Source of the DNA: Nymphaea colorata
Taxonomy: Eukaryota > Streptophyta > Magnoliopsida > Nymphaeales > Nymphaeaceae
NCBI RefSeq assembly: GCF_008831285.2
Contig: NC_045148.1
Location: forward strand, 9,057,001-9,121,000
Length of the DNA stretch: 64,000 bases
Reading direction: 5' to 3'
Positions 27,935 to 44,240 of this stretch are shown piece after piece. Position 1 is the stretch's first letter. Each line of letters starts with the position of its first letter. The notes under the pieces are model-generated. The model was not told the DNA's origin. It searched no databases and saw nothing but the letters and a program-made list of their open reading frames with translations. The position numbers and the translations under genes were made by a program.

Positions 27935-29143
27935 GGTGGAGTAGGGAATTCCCAATTTCCCATTGAAAGGGCTAAAGGCCGAAAAGGAATTGGAAATGCG
28001 CAATGTGGTGGCTAGAGAATCACAGTCTTATTTTATTTTTTAAAGGGCAAAATCGGGTGATTTTCTATGAATCGCCCGGTTCACGCTCGATTAAAGCGAT
28101 TCGGCCATAAATCGACTGATTTTTTATAACATTGGAATCGGTCCCTACATTAAATAGGAGGAGGCAATTCATTCAAAGACGGAGATAGGTCAGACGGCTC
28201 CCTAATATCCTTAATTAGTTATTAGTTAAAGTAATCAGGTTGTTTTTCATAAAGACCAAAATACAATTTTCATGTTGAAAACTTGAAAGTAGAAATGATA
28301 ACCTCTTAATTAGAAAAAAAAAAAAAAGATGTAGACCTGTTAGCAATAAAAATATAATATTTTTATCTCTGAAATGCCGTTCGACACCAGGAACATTGTG
28401 TGAGTGTTCCATCAATGAATCTATTTTAGATTATTGTGACATCTGGACATGATGTGCATGTTTTTAAATGCCTAAAACAGATTTAATCCATGGGCACAAT
28501 GATTTATGTAAATAAATGGCTAAAAGATGAAAACGACCTCCAACAAAAAAAAGAAGAAATGAAAGGAATCCCCTTGTAGGGACAAAGTTGAGAGAGCAAA
28601 AAAGTCAAGATGAAAATACCCTTAAGCAACATTACAAATTTACAAAAGACCCCCTCTTCCCGCAAAAGAAAAGATGTCAGTTTGTTTTCAATGGGTATTA
28701 CTTTTCTGAACTGCAAACGATGATAATGTGACACTTATCTCAAAGAAGTCGTAGACCTCAGTGACAAAAGGAAGCCTTGGTCTTCTTTGGTTATTATGTC
28801 ATGGTCTCCAAGTCTAAAATAATTAATGCAGAAAAAAAGGACTTTGTATACAACAAAACGAAGAAAGTGTTGAAAAACATGAAGGGCATCAGCCTCATGT
28901 TGAAAGAGTGCGAACCATGGGAATTGACTATAGAGTCTTCAATGCATGTAATCAGGCAAAACTTGTCTTTCATCTTTAGAAATAGTCGTGGTTGGCCACC
29001 CACAATTCTGAATGCTTGCCAAACAAGTCAAACATGTGTAGAAATGGAAGGCCTTTCAATATCGGCAATTTGCATAAATAGGAGAGATTTCGTACTGGCC
29101 TTAACAACAAAACAACAGTGTCATAAACACATTAACCATAGGG
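27935..29143. other. Intergenic
   Basis: No recognisable gene. The longest open frame (28777-29190, plus strand, 137 codons) has no domain, signal or splice context that would support it. Confidence 0.5.
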
Positions 29144-29287
29144 CAGGGGCAGAGCAAGAAAACTATGCTTTCCTAGATATAAAATGTTAGATTTTTAAAG
29201 GGCACCAATATGTGAATAAGAAAAATTACTCACATTTATCAATAAAAAGTAAGAAGTTTTTTTGGCCCTTGCCATAGGGTGCCCCTA
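29144..29287. mobile_element. Second hAT-like short element, tentative
   Basis: Starts CAGGGGCAGAG and ends near GTGCCCCTAG. Its core shares GCACCAATAT followed by AT-rich sequence with the element at 27785. It is probably a decayed relative. Confidence 0.35.
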
Positions 29288-30077
29288 GATTTTTTTTTTT
29301 TTTTTTTTTAGTGGTGAGACAATATATACACTATTGGCTCTTAATTTGCTTCTAAAGTTTGAGCTTTGTCTACCTTGTACCATTGCTTATACTTCATATC
29401 CTTGCGTTCTTTCTCTTCAAGTTTTTAAAATTCATTCTCTACTTTCTTTTATCTTGAATGACATAAACTATTCGGTTTAACGAAATTGGCAGTTTTACAT
29501 TGTGTGGAAAATTGAATATTAGATGCTTTTGATGAGCTATCCATATAGTTTTAGTCTCAGTATTAAATAACCTAATAATGAACTTGAGAAAAACAATTGA
29601 ACTTAAAGTACAAATAAAAAGTTTATAATGACATATGGATCAATGGTTTACCAACCTATAAGATATCATTTGCACCCCAAAAAAAGAATTAGATTCTGTA
29701 TCATCTTTTAGGTTTTCGAATATCAACATCACATTTTTTGGATTTGAAAAATTGAAACGAAAACATCATGTCAGGACAGAAGTGCACATATGAGAGGAAA
29801 TATTTTCGACTGAAGTTTTCATGTGTTTGACAGTGAGAGAAAGTTTTAGATAATTAAGAAGGTCGCTTGTAAATATTAACTGCTGCATCGACTTCAAAAT
29901 CAGCTTGAAGGGTACGTGGTCAGCTTTCAACTATTTTGTGATTATTGTTAAATAAATGTCAACTACTTTTGGCAGGTCAATAAAGTAGGCAGCCGAAGGG
30001 CCGTTTAACTGTCTCCCCAAGATGCGAGTGTGCCGTCTCAGAGAGCTCGTGAAAAGCCTGAGTAGAAGGCGGAAGCG
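29288..30077. other. Intergenic region before CRK-B
   Basis: Begins with a poly-T run (29290-29309). No gene is supported. Confidence 0.55.
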
Positions 30078-30305
30078 TCTTCCGTAACGACGGTCTTCTC
30101 GGCCTTTCCATCAAAGACGTCCATTTTCTTTCTCCTTGTGGTTGTCGGTGGCCTCCGACTTTGTGATGCAAATTCTATGCATGCGGAACGAGATCTTCCA
30201 ACTCAAAAATCCTTAAGTGAGATCTCTCTTACTTAGCCCACATGCCCTTCAATGGATTTCAGCGAAATTGGCACCTTCTTGTTGATACTTTATGAGTTCT
30301 GAAAG
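30078..30305 (+). promoter_or_regulatory. Conserved 5' flank or 5' UTR of CRK-B
   Basis: The counterpart of 4695-4921. Similarity is clear up to the ATG, with indels that destroy the open frame seen before CRK-A. It is therefore conserved as DNA or as leader, not as protein. Confidence 0.5.
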
Positions 30306-34406
<4,101 letters not shown>

Positions 34407-37400
34407 TTGGCAATGGAAGTCATTCTCTCACATGCAGATGCAAGCATATGCGAAGGTACACCAAGCCATGTGAACTCGTGAATTCATACTCAAAGGTCAG
34501 TTTCAAAGACACCTGTATGCAGGAGGATGTCCACAAAAGCACACAGCAGAACGTGATCTGTGAACTACAAAATCTAGTCCATGAAAGCCACGATTTCCTT
34601 CCCCCTTTTTGGTGAACTGAGAGCTAACTCTGTGTAAAGAACAGCATCTAGAACCAACCTTAAACGTATGGTATTAGTGAGACTCTTCTTCGAGGTATAT
34701 ATTACAGGACTTTTTTTAGAATATATTGGAGGACGTAGAGATGATTTATACATATTTAGAATATTGGACTTCTTTCTGAAAACGCCCATTTAAGTCTTAA
34801 GATCATTTATCTGCATCTTCTTGCTAGATCTCGCTCGATTAGAGATTGTGTTTCTGCATTCAGAAGGTTTTCCAGATTTTCGTCACCACCTCTTGACCAA
34901 TCCGAATGCCAGCGTCCATACTCTCCCTGTACTTTTGAAATGTAAATATAATGAAGCACAGAATTGAGTGTAGATCAGATTGAGGTGCGAATAAGAACAA
35001 CTCCCCTCAAAATTTTACTGGTAAAAGAATTAATTAGCCACGATATAGGTAGAGATAGTTATGACACTGCCATCTATCACTTGGGCACAGAAAGATCACA
35101 AGATATTAGAACATTTTATATTCGTTGAGTTCTTACAGACAGAAAACTTAATGAAAAATTATAAAATTTTCATCAATTGGGGCTTGGAAGAAAGTTATAA
35201 TTGCGAGAATGAAACAAAGAGGAATCAGTCGGAGGCATGCCAATATCCTTCGTCTGCCCACCACAATTCACGAAAGGTGGATCCTACATGCTTTACGAAA
35301 ACAAAGAAGCTATATGACGCGTCTTATAGAGATTAAAAGGCCAACGAGCTTTAAGATAGATGAGGTTAACGAGCAGTTCAACTTAAACTTACTGTACTGC
35401 AAACAGCAGGATCACGAAATTCTATTTAAACGTGTATCGTACAACCAGGTTCCGACATATCCCAGGACCTTGGAGGCAGGGGTTTTAGTAGCAACCTCCT
35501 ACTCACTTAGGTAGAAATAGAGGGATTCACTTGTTTTTTTTAGGACAAATTATGCTGATGAAGTGATTATTTTCACCCTCAAAATAAACATGTCAAACAC
35601 CCCCCCAGAGGATTTACTGCTCGTGGATGTCATTGGCCACTATTTAATCTTCTTGATTTGGGGGGCAATAAGATTTGCAAATACGCAAGTATTGAAACTT
35701 TATGAATGAAATTTGAGGATGACGTTAATGGAATAATACAGATTTTTTTTTTTACTAATTTTAACCATTAATTTTTTGGAAATATTCTAATGTATGTTTC
35801 CATTAACAACGCTAAAACAGCTTGGGTGTACACTTTCTATAATATCGGAAAGCTAAGTATGTTTCTACTTCAAGGAAGGGCAGCAGGTTCTTTCTAGCAA
35901 CAATGCAGTGGGTTAAAGCTATGTGGCAGACGATCCGTGGTCAAACTCAGCTTCATCCAAGCTTCTACAACATAAGTAGGCTGAAGTCGCATCTCAAGTT
36001 TTGTTTGATGCTTTTGGGGTTCTTTCTTGTGTACATTCCTTTCACTTTTTTGTTTTTTTTTGTATCTTTTGTTAATATCTCAATAAAATGGTCGGGGGCC
36101 TTTTCCCAGGATTGATTGCATTGGAAGTATGTTTCTACTATTGTTAAATGCTTTGATATGTGCCGGAAATTTTTCCTTAAAAATAATGTTTGAAAAAAGA
36201 AGGGAAAATGAAGAAGATCGATCTTAAAGAGGTCCTCAGATCTCCTTTCGCCTGTATTCCGTCGATCCGAATAACTTTGCACTCAAAACGAACAATTTAT
36301 GGTTTGTTTGCTTTATGAATTTAAATGATAAAAAACTGAAATATTTATTTATTAATGAAGGGGAAGATAAGGAAAGAGATATAATTAAATATGATATACA
36401 TGTTCGGAGTTTCAACAGTCAGCATTTAAAATATGAGAACCTGACATTTATACTAGCATTTCAATCTTTCAACAGCAAAAAACTTTAAAAGAGCAAGTCA
36501 AATTTTGTTATTTAAATAAATTTTTTATTCGAAATTCGAGGTCTTATTCTTACTCAACCGTGGAGATTTTACCTGCACGTAGACCAAAGTAAAGCCCCAT
36601 GCTTATTCCAGCACAGAGCTCCTATTTAAATGCCTTCGATCTTTGACTTAGAGGTGACTTTAGATCTAGGAATTTTAGGTCTCAAGATCTGAAACTTATG
36701 ATTTTGGACATATGAATCAGATTTAGATCATATACCCAACAGGATCTACTTCAGAAAAATAGGACATCGAGAAAAATTTAACATGTGGTTAAGAAATCAG
36801 TTTGGATTTGGGTTTAAGAAATGACAACCAATTGGATTTAGAGTCAAATTCTATTTTAAATAAATATCTAAGAGTTTTGGATTCAGTTTCAAATAAATGA
36901 TATATATCCAATATCTATGCATCTTGAAAGTTGTTCTCAACATATGGTAACACAATCCGGATTTGATTGTATTAAAAGAAGGATTTGGACATGAAAATAA
37001 TAGTTAGATTTTGGATTGGATACAGATTGTGAATTTGAAAATTTGGATATGGATATGGTGTAAACTTTTCTTCATCTGTATTCAGATCTGAATTTGAACC
37101 CAAACAAGCAAACATTCGATAAATCAAATAAAGTTTTGATTATAATCCAATCCATTGACATCATTAGGTAGGTTTCATTTTTTTGGAAAGTGTTTGAATT
37201 TAGGTAGTCTATGCTTTTTGTAATGTGTCGGGTTGGAGTCAAGCCCCTAAACCAACAAAGGACTCAAATCCGTGGAATGAACCACGGATTCAAAGCAGGC
37301 CAAAGGGAATTCAAACCGTCACGGTTCAAATCTGAAGTAAAGAGACACACTTCTAGATTACCTTTAATCCACTATCATTTAAGATTTCAAGATTTGAAGT

Positions 37401-40400
37401 CCATATTCTAATATCTCACCTTCCATTTTCTGATCATAGATCATTTTTCACCAATCCAGAAGTAAAATGAGAACCTCAAGTGCAGACCTTAGGTCTGCTT
37501 TAAATACTATGCCTGATAAACAATGAAGTTAGTGTAAATCTTTTACCACATCAACAAAAATATATGAATCAAATCTGTTCATCCAAAGTTTGAAATAATC
37601 AAACAGTTGCATACTAAACCTGACATCCTTTTTCTAGACCAGACACTTCTAACCAATCAATCAATGACCGACGCTCCAAATAAAAGCCGAACAGAAATCA
37701 GGCACCGCGTATTTCCAATGCGAGATTATGCTCCTGGATTTTCAAGGCCCCAATAGGCCTCTGTTTATATTCTACTATTTTCTCATAAAGCCATCAATAA
37801 TTCACCTTCTCCCTCGTTTCGTAGCATTAAACTACTAGAAAGAACGATTCCCTACGTCTCATCGCTTTCTGTCATAGCTGAGCAGGTAGCCTTTTGTCCT
37901 TGAACATGTGCATGGGGTTAGTAGCCATTTTGCATGATTCATAAATGTTTCTGCCTTTCTGTAGAAGTACCAAAAAGCGATGGCAGAAAAGTTCCGGCAA
38001 TGAACAGCGACGCCACCCACTTAGAAAGTTAAGAAGGAAGAGACAGAAAGTGAAAAAGATGAACTCCTTCCGTGGGCAGCTGAGCATTTTGCTGTGTTTC
38101 ATTGGTTGGCCCATCGATTTCATGAGAACGTGGTAAACCTCCCTTGGAAGGAAAGGCAATTTGGGTATCGAGAAACTGTCCTGCTAGAGGGAGATCTGGT
38201 AATTTCCATTTCTGAAATCAAGATTAAAACTTTAACTAGTGAAGTGATTTCAATCTCCATCTATTGCCCATGGACTTTACCTTTCGAACTTGTCCTAAGC
38301 CTTGCTTCCTCTACTCTCTGCTGAACTCTTGATGTTCTTCAGAGACCACCCAAAGAATATATCTAATATTTCTTGTATTTCAGCTGTGTTAGCAAGAGAG
38401 TTGTTGAACTAAGAAATGCACAATAGATGATGGTATTGTGAGCAGTTGCAGTAACTGGTTTCCGCTAAGGTTTTGGTGTCTTAGATGCTAATGAACATAT
38501 AATCGTACAATGTCAGATCACATTAGAAAACTTATATATAAAAAAGGGGAATCAGTTCTGCTATTGCATTTTCATTGAACTTCCACAATAATGAATTCAT
38601 TCATGTATGGAGAACAATTTTCTGCAGTACGTGACATTTACAGCCTTCAGTTGTGCAACTAATTGTCAACGTACCGAATCCATTTAAAAGATCGATTTGA
38701 CTTGTGTAACTCTGTTTTATATGTTTTTTATATCTTGGTACGTAGACGACAGTTGGCCTACCAAAACAGTGTGAAATGTGAACATGCGACTCCCAAGTGA
38801 GCAGATCTCAACGCGGCCAAAAAGCTTGAAGTTTTCCTCTTCATAAGCAGCATCTGATCATCCCAAAAGATAGAGCTATGTAGCCCAACCATGAAAATTA
38901 CAGTCGATCAGTATATTGCTCTTTTTAACATTCAAATCTGATGAGAACCGAGTGAGGTGTCTAATGATGCAAATAATTCATACTCTGATTTAAATACATC
39001 AGAAATCGGATTTTTCCGAAATGGGTACAGATACAATGACCAGAATCTAAAAATTGTATCCTATTGATTTACAACCCAAGGCTTGCTTTCAGGTAGAAAG
39101 TAAATTGGGATGTACAGTAGGTAGGAGATACCCCAAAAAGGCCGATCGAAGCCCCTCCCCTTTTGCTTTTGCCTCTCAAGGCCCAGGGCTGCCTCGGACC
39201 TGAATGAAACTTACGGTAACTCTGTTCAACTCGAGAGAAATTGAGATATACTGTAGAAAATACCTGGTAACCAATGCTTTTTTATTTGGTAACTAATTAA
39301 TCTTTCCATCTCCAAATTACAGGAAACCTGCTTTTCATGTTGCCTAGCATTTACTCCCAAAACTAATGGGCACAACTGGGGTATGTGTTAGGTTTGTTCC
39401 GTCAAAGTCATTTGGTAAGCCCAACCTAAAACCTCATCGCTAGGACCATTCCACATGAATCTAGACTACAGAATCTTCAGATGCATTTCTTTATTTCCAA
39501 GTAAATCAGGAAAATTTTCCACAACTAATCCCTCACATTTCTCCAGTTGGTAAAACTCTTAAATCGGCTTCTCTGCCATTGTAAGTACAACCAGTTTTGA
39601 CTTTGTTGATGACTACCCCTTTGAGTTTCGACCCATAATCGTCCTGAGAAAAGTAACAAACTTTTGCAGATTCCAGGGAATATTGCCTGTAACTTCTGTC
39701 TGTGCCTGTTTATTGCTAAGATTGGAAAATATTGCAGTCATGTCACCACTGGGAAAATGTGGGTTTATCACATATAAGTTTATGCCATTTACTAAGTCTG
39801 GCCCATAAAAATGAACTCAAAGGAGACATATACAGCAGGCTCACACATGGGGAACCTAGAAAAAGGTAGCTGCAGTCAGCAACCACAGTATAAAGTATAA
39901 CATATAAATACTGATTAAACTGATAGGATGGTCCAACTGCTCGTCCAAGTGGATGAACAACCGGTTCTCTCATTTTACGCGAGAAATCCACTTTCGTTTC
40001 TTGCATATGCCCAAATCTTTTGTGGGAATAGAGAATATGAGGTACAGGGTAACACCCAAGGCTATATCAATTGCTTGTCTCCAGCTAAGTTCAACTTCAC
40101 AGTAAAATTGGAACATTTGTCTGTATGTCTTTGTGCTTTTCTGCAGCAGAATCCTCACACCTGGGCATGTCATAGACAACAGGAACTCTACATTTATAGA
40201 GTCATTTTCTCTTCCTTTCACTCCAACGACCCCGGGGACAGGGAGCTTTTCTTTTCTAAAAAAAAACAATTTTAGCTTGTTCTCTTGTGATCAGAGCTTT
40301 CTTCAAACCTGCACGTCTTCAAGGTTGGACTAGGTGCCTTTTGATCGCCTTGGTTATTTATTTTGAGGTTAGGTGGGTTTAGGTTGTGGTAGATTCTTCC

Positions 40401-41261
40401 TTCAGAATAGAGACATCAGCAAAATGGGTTCGCCATTGCTGTGAAAACCGGCAAAATAAAGAGGAAAATGAGGTGAATGTAAATGTTACTACAAAATGTT
40501 AAAGAAGAGGAGAGTAGAAAAAGGGTTAAATAGCAAGCTACGAATGGGTTGATTCCCTTGACATGAGATGCAGAAACTAGGTTTATAATAGTCCCAATTA
40601 GTTGAGTGTCTCTAGTGGATACCCAAAGTCTTCAACAACTTCATGTTGGTGACTGTGCCTCCCTAACCCTCTAATCTTCGACTATAATAAAAAAACAAGT
40701 CGTTGACCCTTCTACCGTCTTGATTGACTTTCAAAAGGTCAAAATTTTTCAATGTTCTCCATGCTAAAATATTATTTAATTTTTGTGCAAATAGTTTGAT
40801 CGGCTAATACATATCCAATTGTCTAGAGATTATTCTATTCAGACGAGTTTTCATGTTTATTTCTTTACTTTTGAGGGAGAGAGAGATGTCCTATTGGTTG
40901 TCCTTGCTCTCCCTTTAAAATAGGTTGTCTCTTCTTGAATAAAACCATACTTTTTGGTCTTTCGGATTACAACAGTTCTTTTCTGAATTATGAAACCCAA
41001 CAAGAGCAGGCCCACAAATTGATATAACTATGCCTTTTAGTTACAATATCTTGTATGCCTTCATCTTACTCCCATTCTCATAGGCAAATTGGCATGTCCA
41101 AGTTTTACGACTTTCCTTGGAAATCCTTCTGCGCTAGCACTGCAAGGTGAACATCTCTGCTCTCACCATTCTATCATTATGCTTTTCCCTTTCAATTTCC
41201 TCCAGGGCAAGCATGTTGTCTATTGATCCTCAAGTCCTCGTTTGACCTCATTGTCATCATG
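34407..41261. other. Long intergenic region without a supported gene
   Basis: The first roughly 470 bp are the CRK-B 3' flank shared with CRK-A. Beyond that are scattered open frames of 60-115 codons (35061-35514, 37872-38324, 39743-40333) that I cannot assign to any family. Around 38055-38200 a plus-strand frame reads KDELLPWAAEHFAVFHWLAH onward and could be a decayed exon, but it has no recognisable domain. The part at 36600-37150 is degenerate repeat made of GGATTTGG-like words. The last few hundred bases should hold the promoter of the LRR receptor. Confidence 0.5.
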
Positions 41262-41302
41262 CAAACAATGGTGTTCCGAGAACAAACAATGGTGTTCCGA
41301 GA
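41262..41302. repeat. 21-bp tandem duplication before the LRR receptor start
   Basis: The sequence CAAACAATGGTGTTCCGAGA occurs at 41262-41281 and 41283-41302, a 21-bp period. If translated upstream of the chosen start it would give QTMVFRE twice. I treat it as 5' UTR because it precedes the signal peptide by more than 25 codons. Confidence 0.8.
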
Positions 41303-41384
41303 ACGCCAGTCCTTCCCATCGACATCATCATGGAGGAAGAGAGGTAAAGATGATTACTCAGCAAGAGCTCTCCCCCGCTCTGTA

Positions 41385-44240
41385 ATGGGAAACGGAGGCA
41401 TGTACCTATGGATGCATTTCCTATTAGTCCTGGTCGCGGCCATGGCCACTTCTTCGCATGGTGATCTGTCGGCAGACTCTCACTGGCTACTTCAGATAAA
41501 AGATCAACTGAATGATACAAGAGGAAGTATAGTGAGTTGGTCATCTGAAACAGAGGTCTGCAGCTGGAATGGCATAACGTGCTCTCCTGACAAATCACAA
41601 ATCGTGGGCCTAAACTTATCAGGCTCTGGCCTTCTCGGAATGATTTCACCTGCTTTTGCGAATCTGAAATCTCTACGCAGCCTCGACTTGTCATCAAATT
41701 CTCTTACAGGTCCAATTCCGGCAGAACTTGGGAGCCTCTCAAACCTCACTGAGTTGCTTCTATATACAAATCGTCTCTCTGGTGGAATTCCTGCAGAACT
41801 TGGTCTCTTGCAAAAACTAACCACTCTTCGGATTGGAGATAACCTTATCTCTGGACATATTCCACCACAACTTGGAAACTGCTCAAACTTACAGACGTTG
41901 GGTCTTGGCTCTTCTAGCCTTGATGGAAGCATACCAGTGGAACTTGGAAATTTGAAGCTTTTGACCTTACTAAACTTACAGAAGAACTCCCTCAGTGGAC
42001 CTCTCCCTGAAGAGCTCATGGGCTGCACACATCTTCAAATACTTGCCGCAGCAGATAACAGACTCAAAGGTGCAATTCCACGTGCAATAGGTAATTTACA
42101 TCTATTGCAGACTCTTAATTTAGCAAACAATAATTTCACTGGTCCCGTCCCAGTGGAGTTTGGGAATCTTTCGAGCCTTGAATATTTGAATTTGCAAGGC
42201 AATTGGCTCAGTGGTGAAATTCCCTCCCATCTGAATCAGCTTAGCCATTTAAGAACCCTTGACTTGTCCAAGAATAATCTCACAGGAGAAATCTCAGTCG
42301 TAGCTAGCAAGCTACAAAACTTGCAAGCTGTGGCTTTATCCGATAACTTCCTCACTGGTAGTCTTCCTGAAGATTTTTGCACCGGTAAAACATCTTTGCA
42401 GAACCTCCTTCTTGGTGGAAACAAGCTTTCTGGTTCAATACCCCATTGCCTATTGGAATGTTCTGTTCTTCATGTGCTTGATCTCTCTGGAAACAGCTTA
42501 ACAGGGGAGATCCCGTCCTGGGTAGACAAAGTCGGAGACCTTACCGATCTGCTTCTCCACAATAACAGCTTGGTTGGAACTATACCTCCAGAAATTGGCA
42601 ACTTGAGCAGCCTAGAAACTTTATCCCTTCATCATAATGTGCTCACTGGGCAGATTCCTGCTGATATTGGGAAATTGCAGAAGTTGAAGATCTTCACTCT
42701 CTACGAAAACCAGCTGTCGAAAGAAATCCCTCTGGAGCTAACGAACTGTTCCAGCTTGGAGGGGATTGATTTCTTTGGGAATCATTTCTCCGGTCCCATT
42801 CCCTCAACAATTGGTGACCTCAAAAATCTTGTTTTTCTGCAATTGAGACAAAATGATCTGTCAGGTCCAATCCCTCCAAGTTTGGGACAATGCAGGAAGC
42901 TTCAAGCTTTAGCTTTGGCGGATAACAGATTGTCAGGAAAATTGCCTCCCACATTCAGATTTCTGACTGAATTACAGATATTTACGCTCTATAACAATTC
43001 TCTGGAGGGCCCAATTCCTCAAAGTCTGTCCTCTTTGCAAAAGCTTGAATTCATCAATTTTTCAAACAACAATTTCACAGGGACCATTGACCCAATTTGC
43101 AGTTCCAAATCTCTAAAGAAACTTGACCTTACCAACAACAGTTTTACAGGTAAAATCTCTCCCCAAATTGGAAATTGCAGTAATCTGGTCCGCCTGCGGC
43201 TGGGTATGAATCAGTTGGTTGGTGAAATTCCAAATGAAATCTCTCAGCTGACACAGCTCACCCTTTTAGATCTCTCATCGAACAATCTGAGTGGTGAACT
43301 AGGACTCAAGCTCTCAACCTGCAAGCAATTGAGCATTCTAGACCTCAACGAGAACCGATTCCTGGGTGAAATTCCTTCATGGTTGGGAAGCCTACACTCT
43401 CTTGGGGAACTTGACCTTTCTTCCAATGAGTTCTCCGGCACCATACGACCAGAGATAGGAAACTGTTCCAATCTCATAAAACTCTCTCTTTCCAACAACC
43501 GCTTTTCAGGAGAAATACCATCAACCATTGGAAACCTGGCTTCGCTAAACGTCCTGAACCTCCAAAACAACAATCTTTCTGGTTCCATTCCCACCACTAT
43601 CAGGAACTGCAAGAAACTCTATGAGCTGAGGATTTCACAGAATTTTCTTAGCGGGTCTATACCAAAGGAGGTAGGAGAACTGACAGAACTTCAGGAAGCA
43701 CTAGACCTGAGTGAAAACTCATTGTCTGGTGTGATTCCACCATCCTTGGGGAACCTCAAGAAATTGGAGAGCCTGAATCTTTCTCGAAATCATCTAGAGG
43801 GAGAGATACCCAAAGCACTTGGGGGCCTCACAAGCTTGAACAATCTGAATTTGTCAGATAATCTTCTCCATGGAGAGATACCACAAGGACTTTCCAAGCT
43901 GCCATCAGCTTCTTTCTTGGGGAACATGAACCTCTGTGGGCCACCCCTGTCATCATGCTCAGAGCCGGTTGGTGGCGGAAGGAGATGGATGTCAAGGGCG
44001 GCTGTTCTGGGGATCACAGTGGGCATTGCATTGACTGCTATGCTTGTTTGTTTGGCTCTGTTGTATGCAATCCTTAGGATATGGTGCAACTACAGGAAGG
44101 TATCAGTGTCCAGCTCCGACTTCAACGTTGGGCTTGAACACAGGAAGGAAGACGAGAAGTGGGTCCTCGGGAAAACGCATCACTTGGGGCTGGTTGGTTC
44201 GCCAGAAGAGGAAAAACGCAAGGGAAAGTTAAATTTTTAG
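41385..44240 (+). CDS. LRR receptor-like protein with GSO1/SGN3-type ectodomain and no kinase
   Basis: A single-exon surface receptor of 951 aa from the ATG at 41385 (MGNGGMYLWMHFLLVLVAAM). An in-frame ATG at 41400 is an equally good start, and the frame is open upstream to 41223. After the signal peptide come an LRR N-terminal cap with the SWSSETEVCSWNGITC pattern, about 32 plant-type LRRs of 24 residues (LxxLxLxxNxLxGxIPxxL), a C-terminal cap (FLGNMNLCGPPLSSC), a membrane helix at about 876-900 (VLGITVGIALTAMLVCLALL) and a 51-residue basic and acidic tail ending GKLNF. Repeats such as LETLSLHHNVLTGQIP and YELRISQNFLSGSIP resemble GSO1/GSO2, receptors for CIF peptides in the Casparian-strip pathway. 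The kinase domain of that family is missing and I see none downstream to 46 kb. It may be a receptor-like protein that needs a co-receptor, or a kinase-truncated copy. An AAG|GTATCAG at the start of the tail could be a relic splice donor. Confidence 0.88.
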   Translation: MGNGGMYLWMHFLLVLVAAMATSSHGDLSADSHWLLQIKDQLNDTRGSIVSWSSETEVCSWNGITCSPDKSQIVGLNLSGSGLLGMISPAFANLKSLRSLDLSSNSLTGPIPAELGSLSNLTELLLYTNRLSGGIPAELGLLQKLTTLRIGDNLISGHIPPQLGNCSNLQTLGLGSSSLDGSIPVELGNLKLLTLLNLQKNSLSGPLPEELMGCTHLQILAAADNRLKGAIPRAIGNLHLLQTLNLANNNFTGPVPVEFGNLSSLEYLNLQGNWLSGEIPSHLNQLSHLRTLDLSKNNLTGEISVVASKLQNLQAVALSDNFLTGSLPEDFCTGKTSLQNLLLGGNKLSGSIPHCLLECSVLHVLDLSGNSLTGEIPSWVDKVGDLTDLLLHNNSLVGTIPPEIGNLSSLETLSLHHNVLTGQIPADIGKLQKLKIFTLYENQLSKEIPLELTNCSSLEGIDFFGNHFSGPIPSTIGDLKNLVFLQLRQNDLSGPIPPSLGQCRKLQALALADNRLSGKLPPTFRFLTELQIFTLYNNSLEGPIPQSLSSLQKLEFINFSNNNFTGTIDPICSSKSLKKLDLTNNSFTGKISPQIGNCSNLVRLRLGMNQLVGEIPNEISQLTQLTLLDLSSNNLSGELGLKLSTCKQLSILDLNENRFLGEIPSWLGSLHSLGELDLSSNEFSGTIRPEIGNCSNLIKLSLSNNRFSGEIPSTIGNLASLNVLNLQNNNLSGSIPTTIRNCKKLYELRISQNFLSGSIPKEVGELTELQEALDLSENSLSGVIPPSLGNLKKLESLNLSRNHLEGEIPKALGGLTSLNNLNLSDNLLHGEIPQGLSKLPSASFLGNMNLCGPPLSSCSEPVGGGRRWMSRAAVLGITVGIALTAMLVCLALLYAILRIWCNYRKVSVSSSDFNVGLEHRKEDEKWVLGKTHHLGLVGSPEEEKRKGKLNF

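Noticed and set aside
28777-29190. 137-codon plus-strand ORF between the TNL block and CRK-B
   Set aside because: No domain, signal peptide, splice context or similarity that I can recognise; it overlaps the start of a probable transposon fragment.
35061-35514. Overlapping plus-strand ORFs of 91 and 101 codons after CRK-B
   Set aside because: Composition like the spacer, no recognisable family, no splice partner.
37270-37340. Possible tRNA-like GGTTCAAATC word
   Set aside because: No matching acceptor stem or anticodon arm could be folded around it.
37872-38324. Cluster of ORFs on both strands near 38 kb
   Set aside because: Frames overlap each other without a dominant one and no domain is seen. 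One frame (KDELLPWAAEHFAVFHWLAH) is noted only as a possible relic.
41504-43612. Minus-strand ORFs up to 174 codons inside the LRR receptor
   Set aside because: Shadows of the repetitive LRR coding sequence on the other strand.
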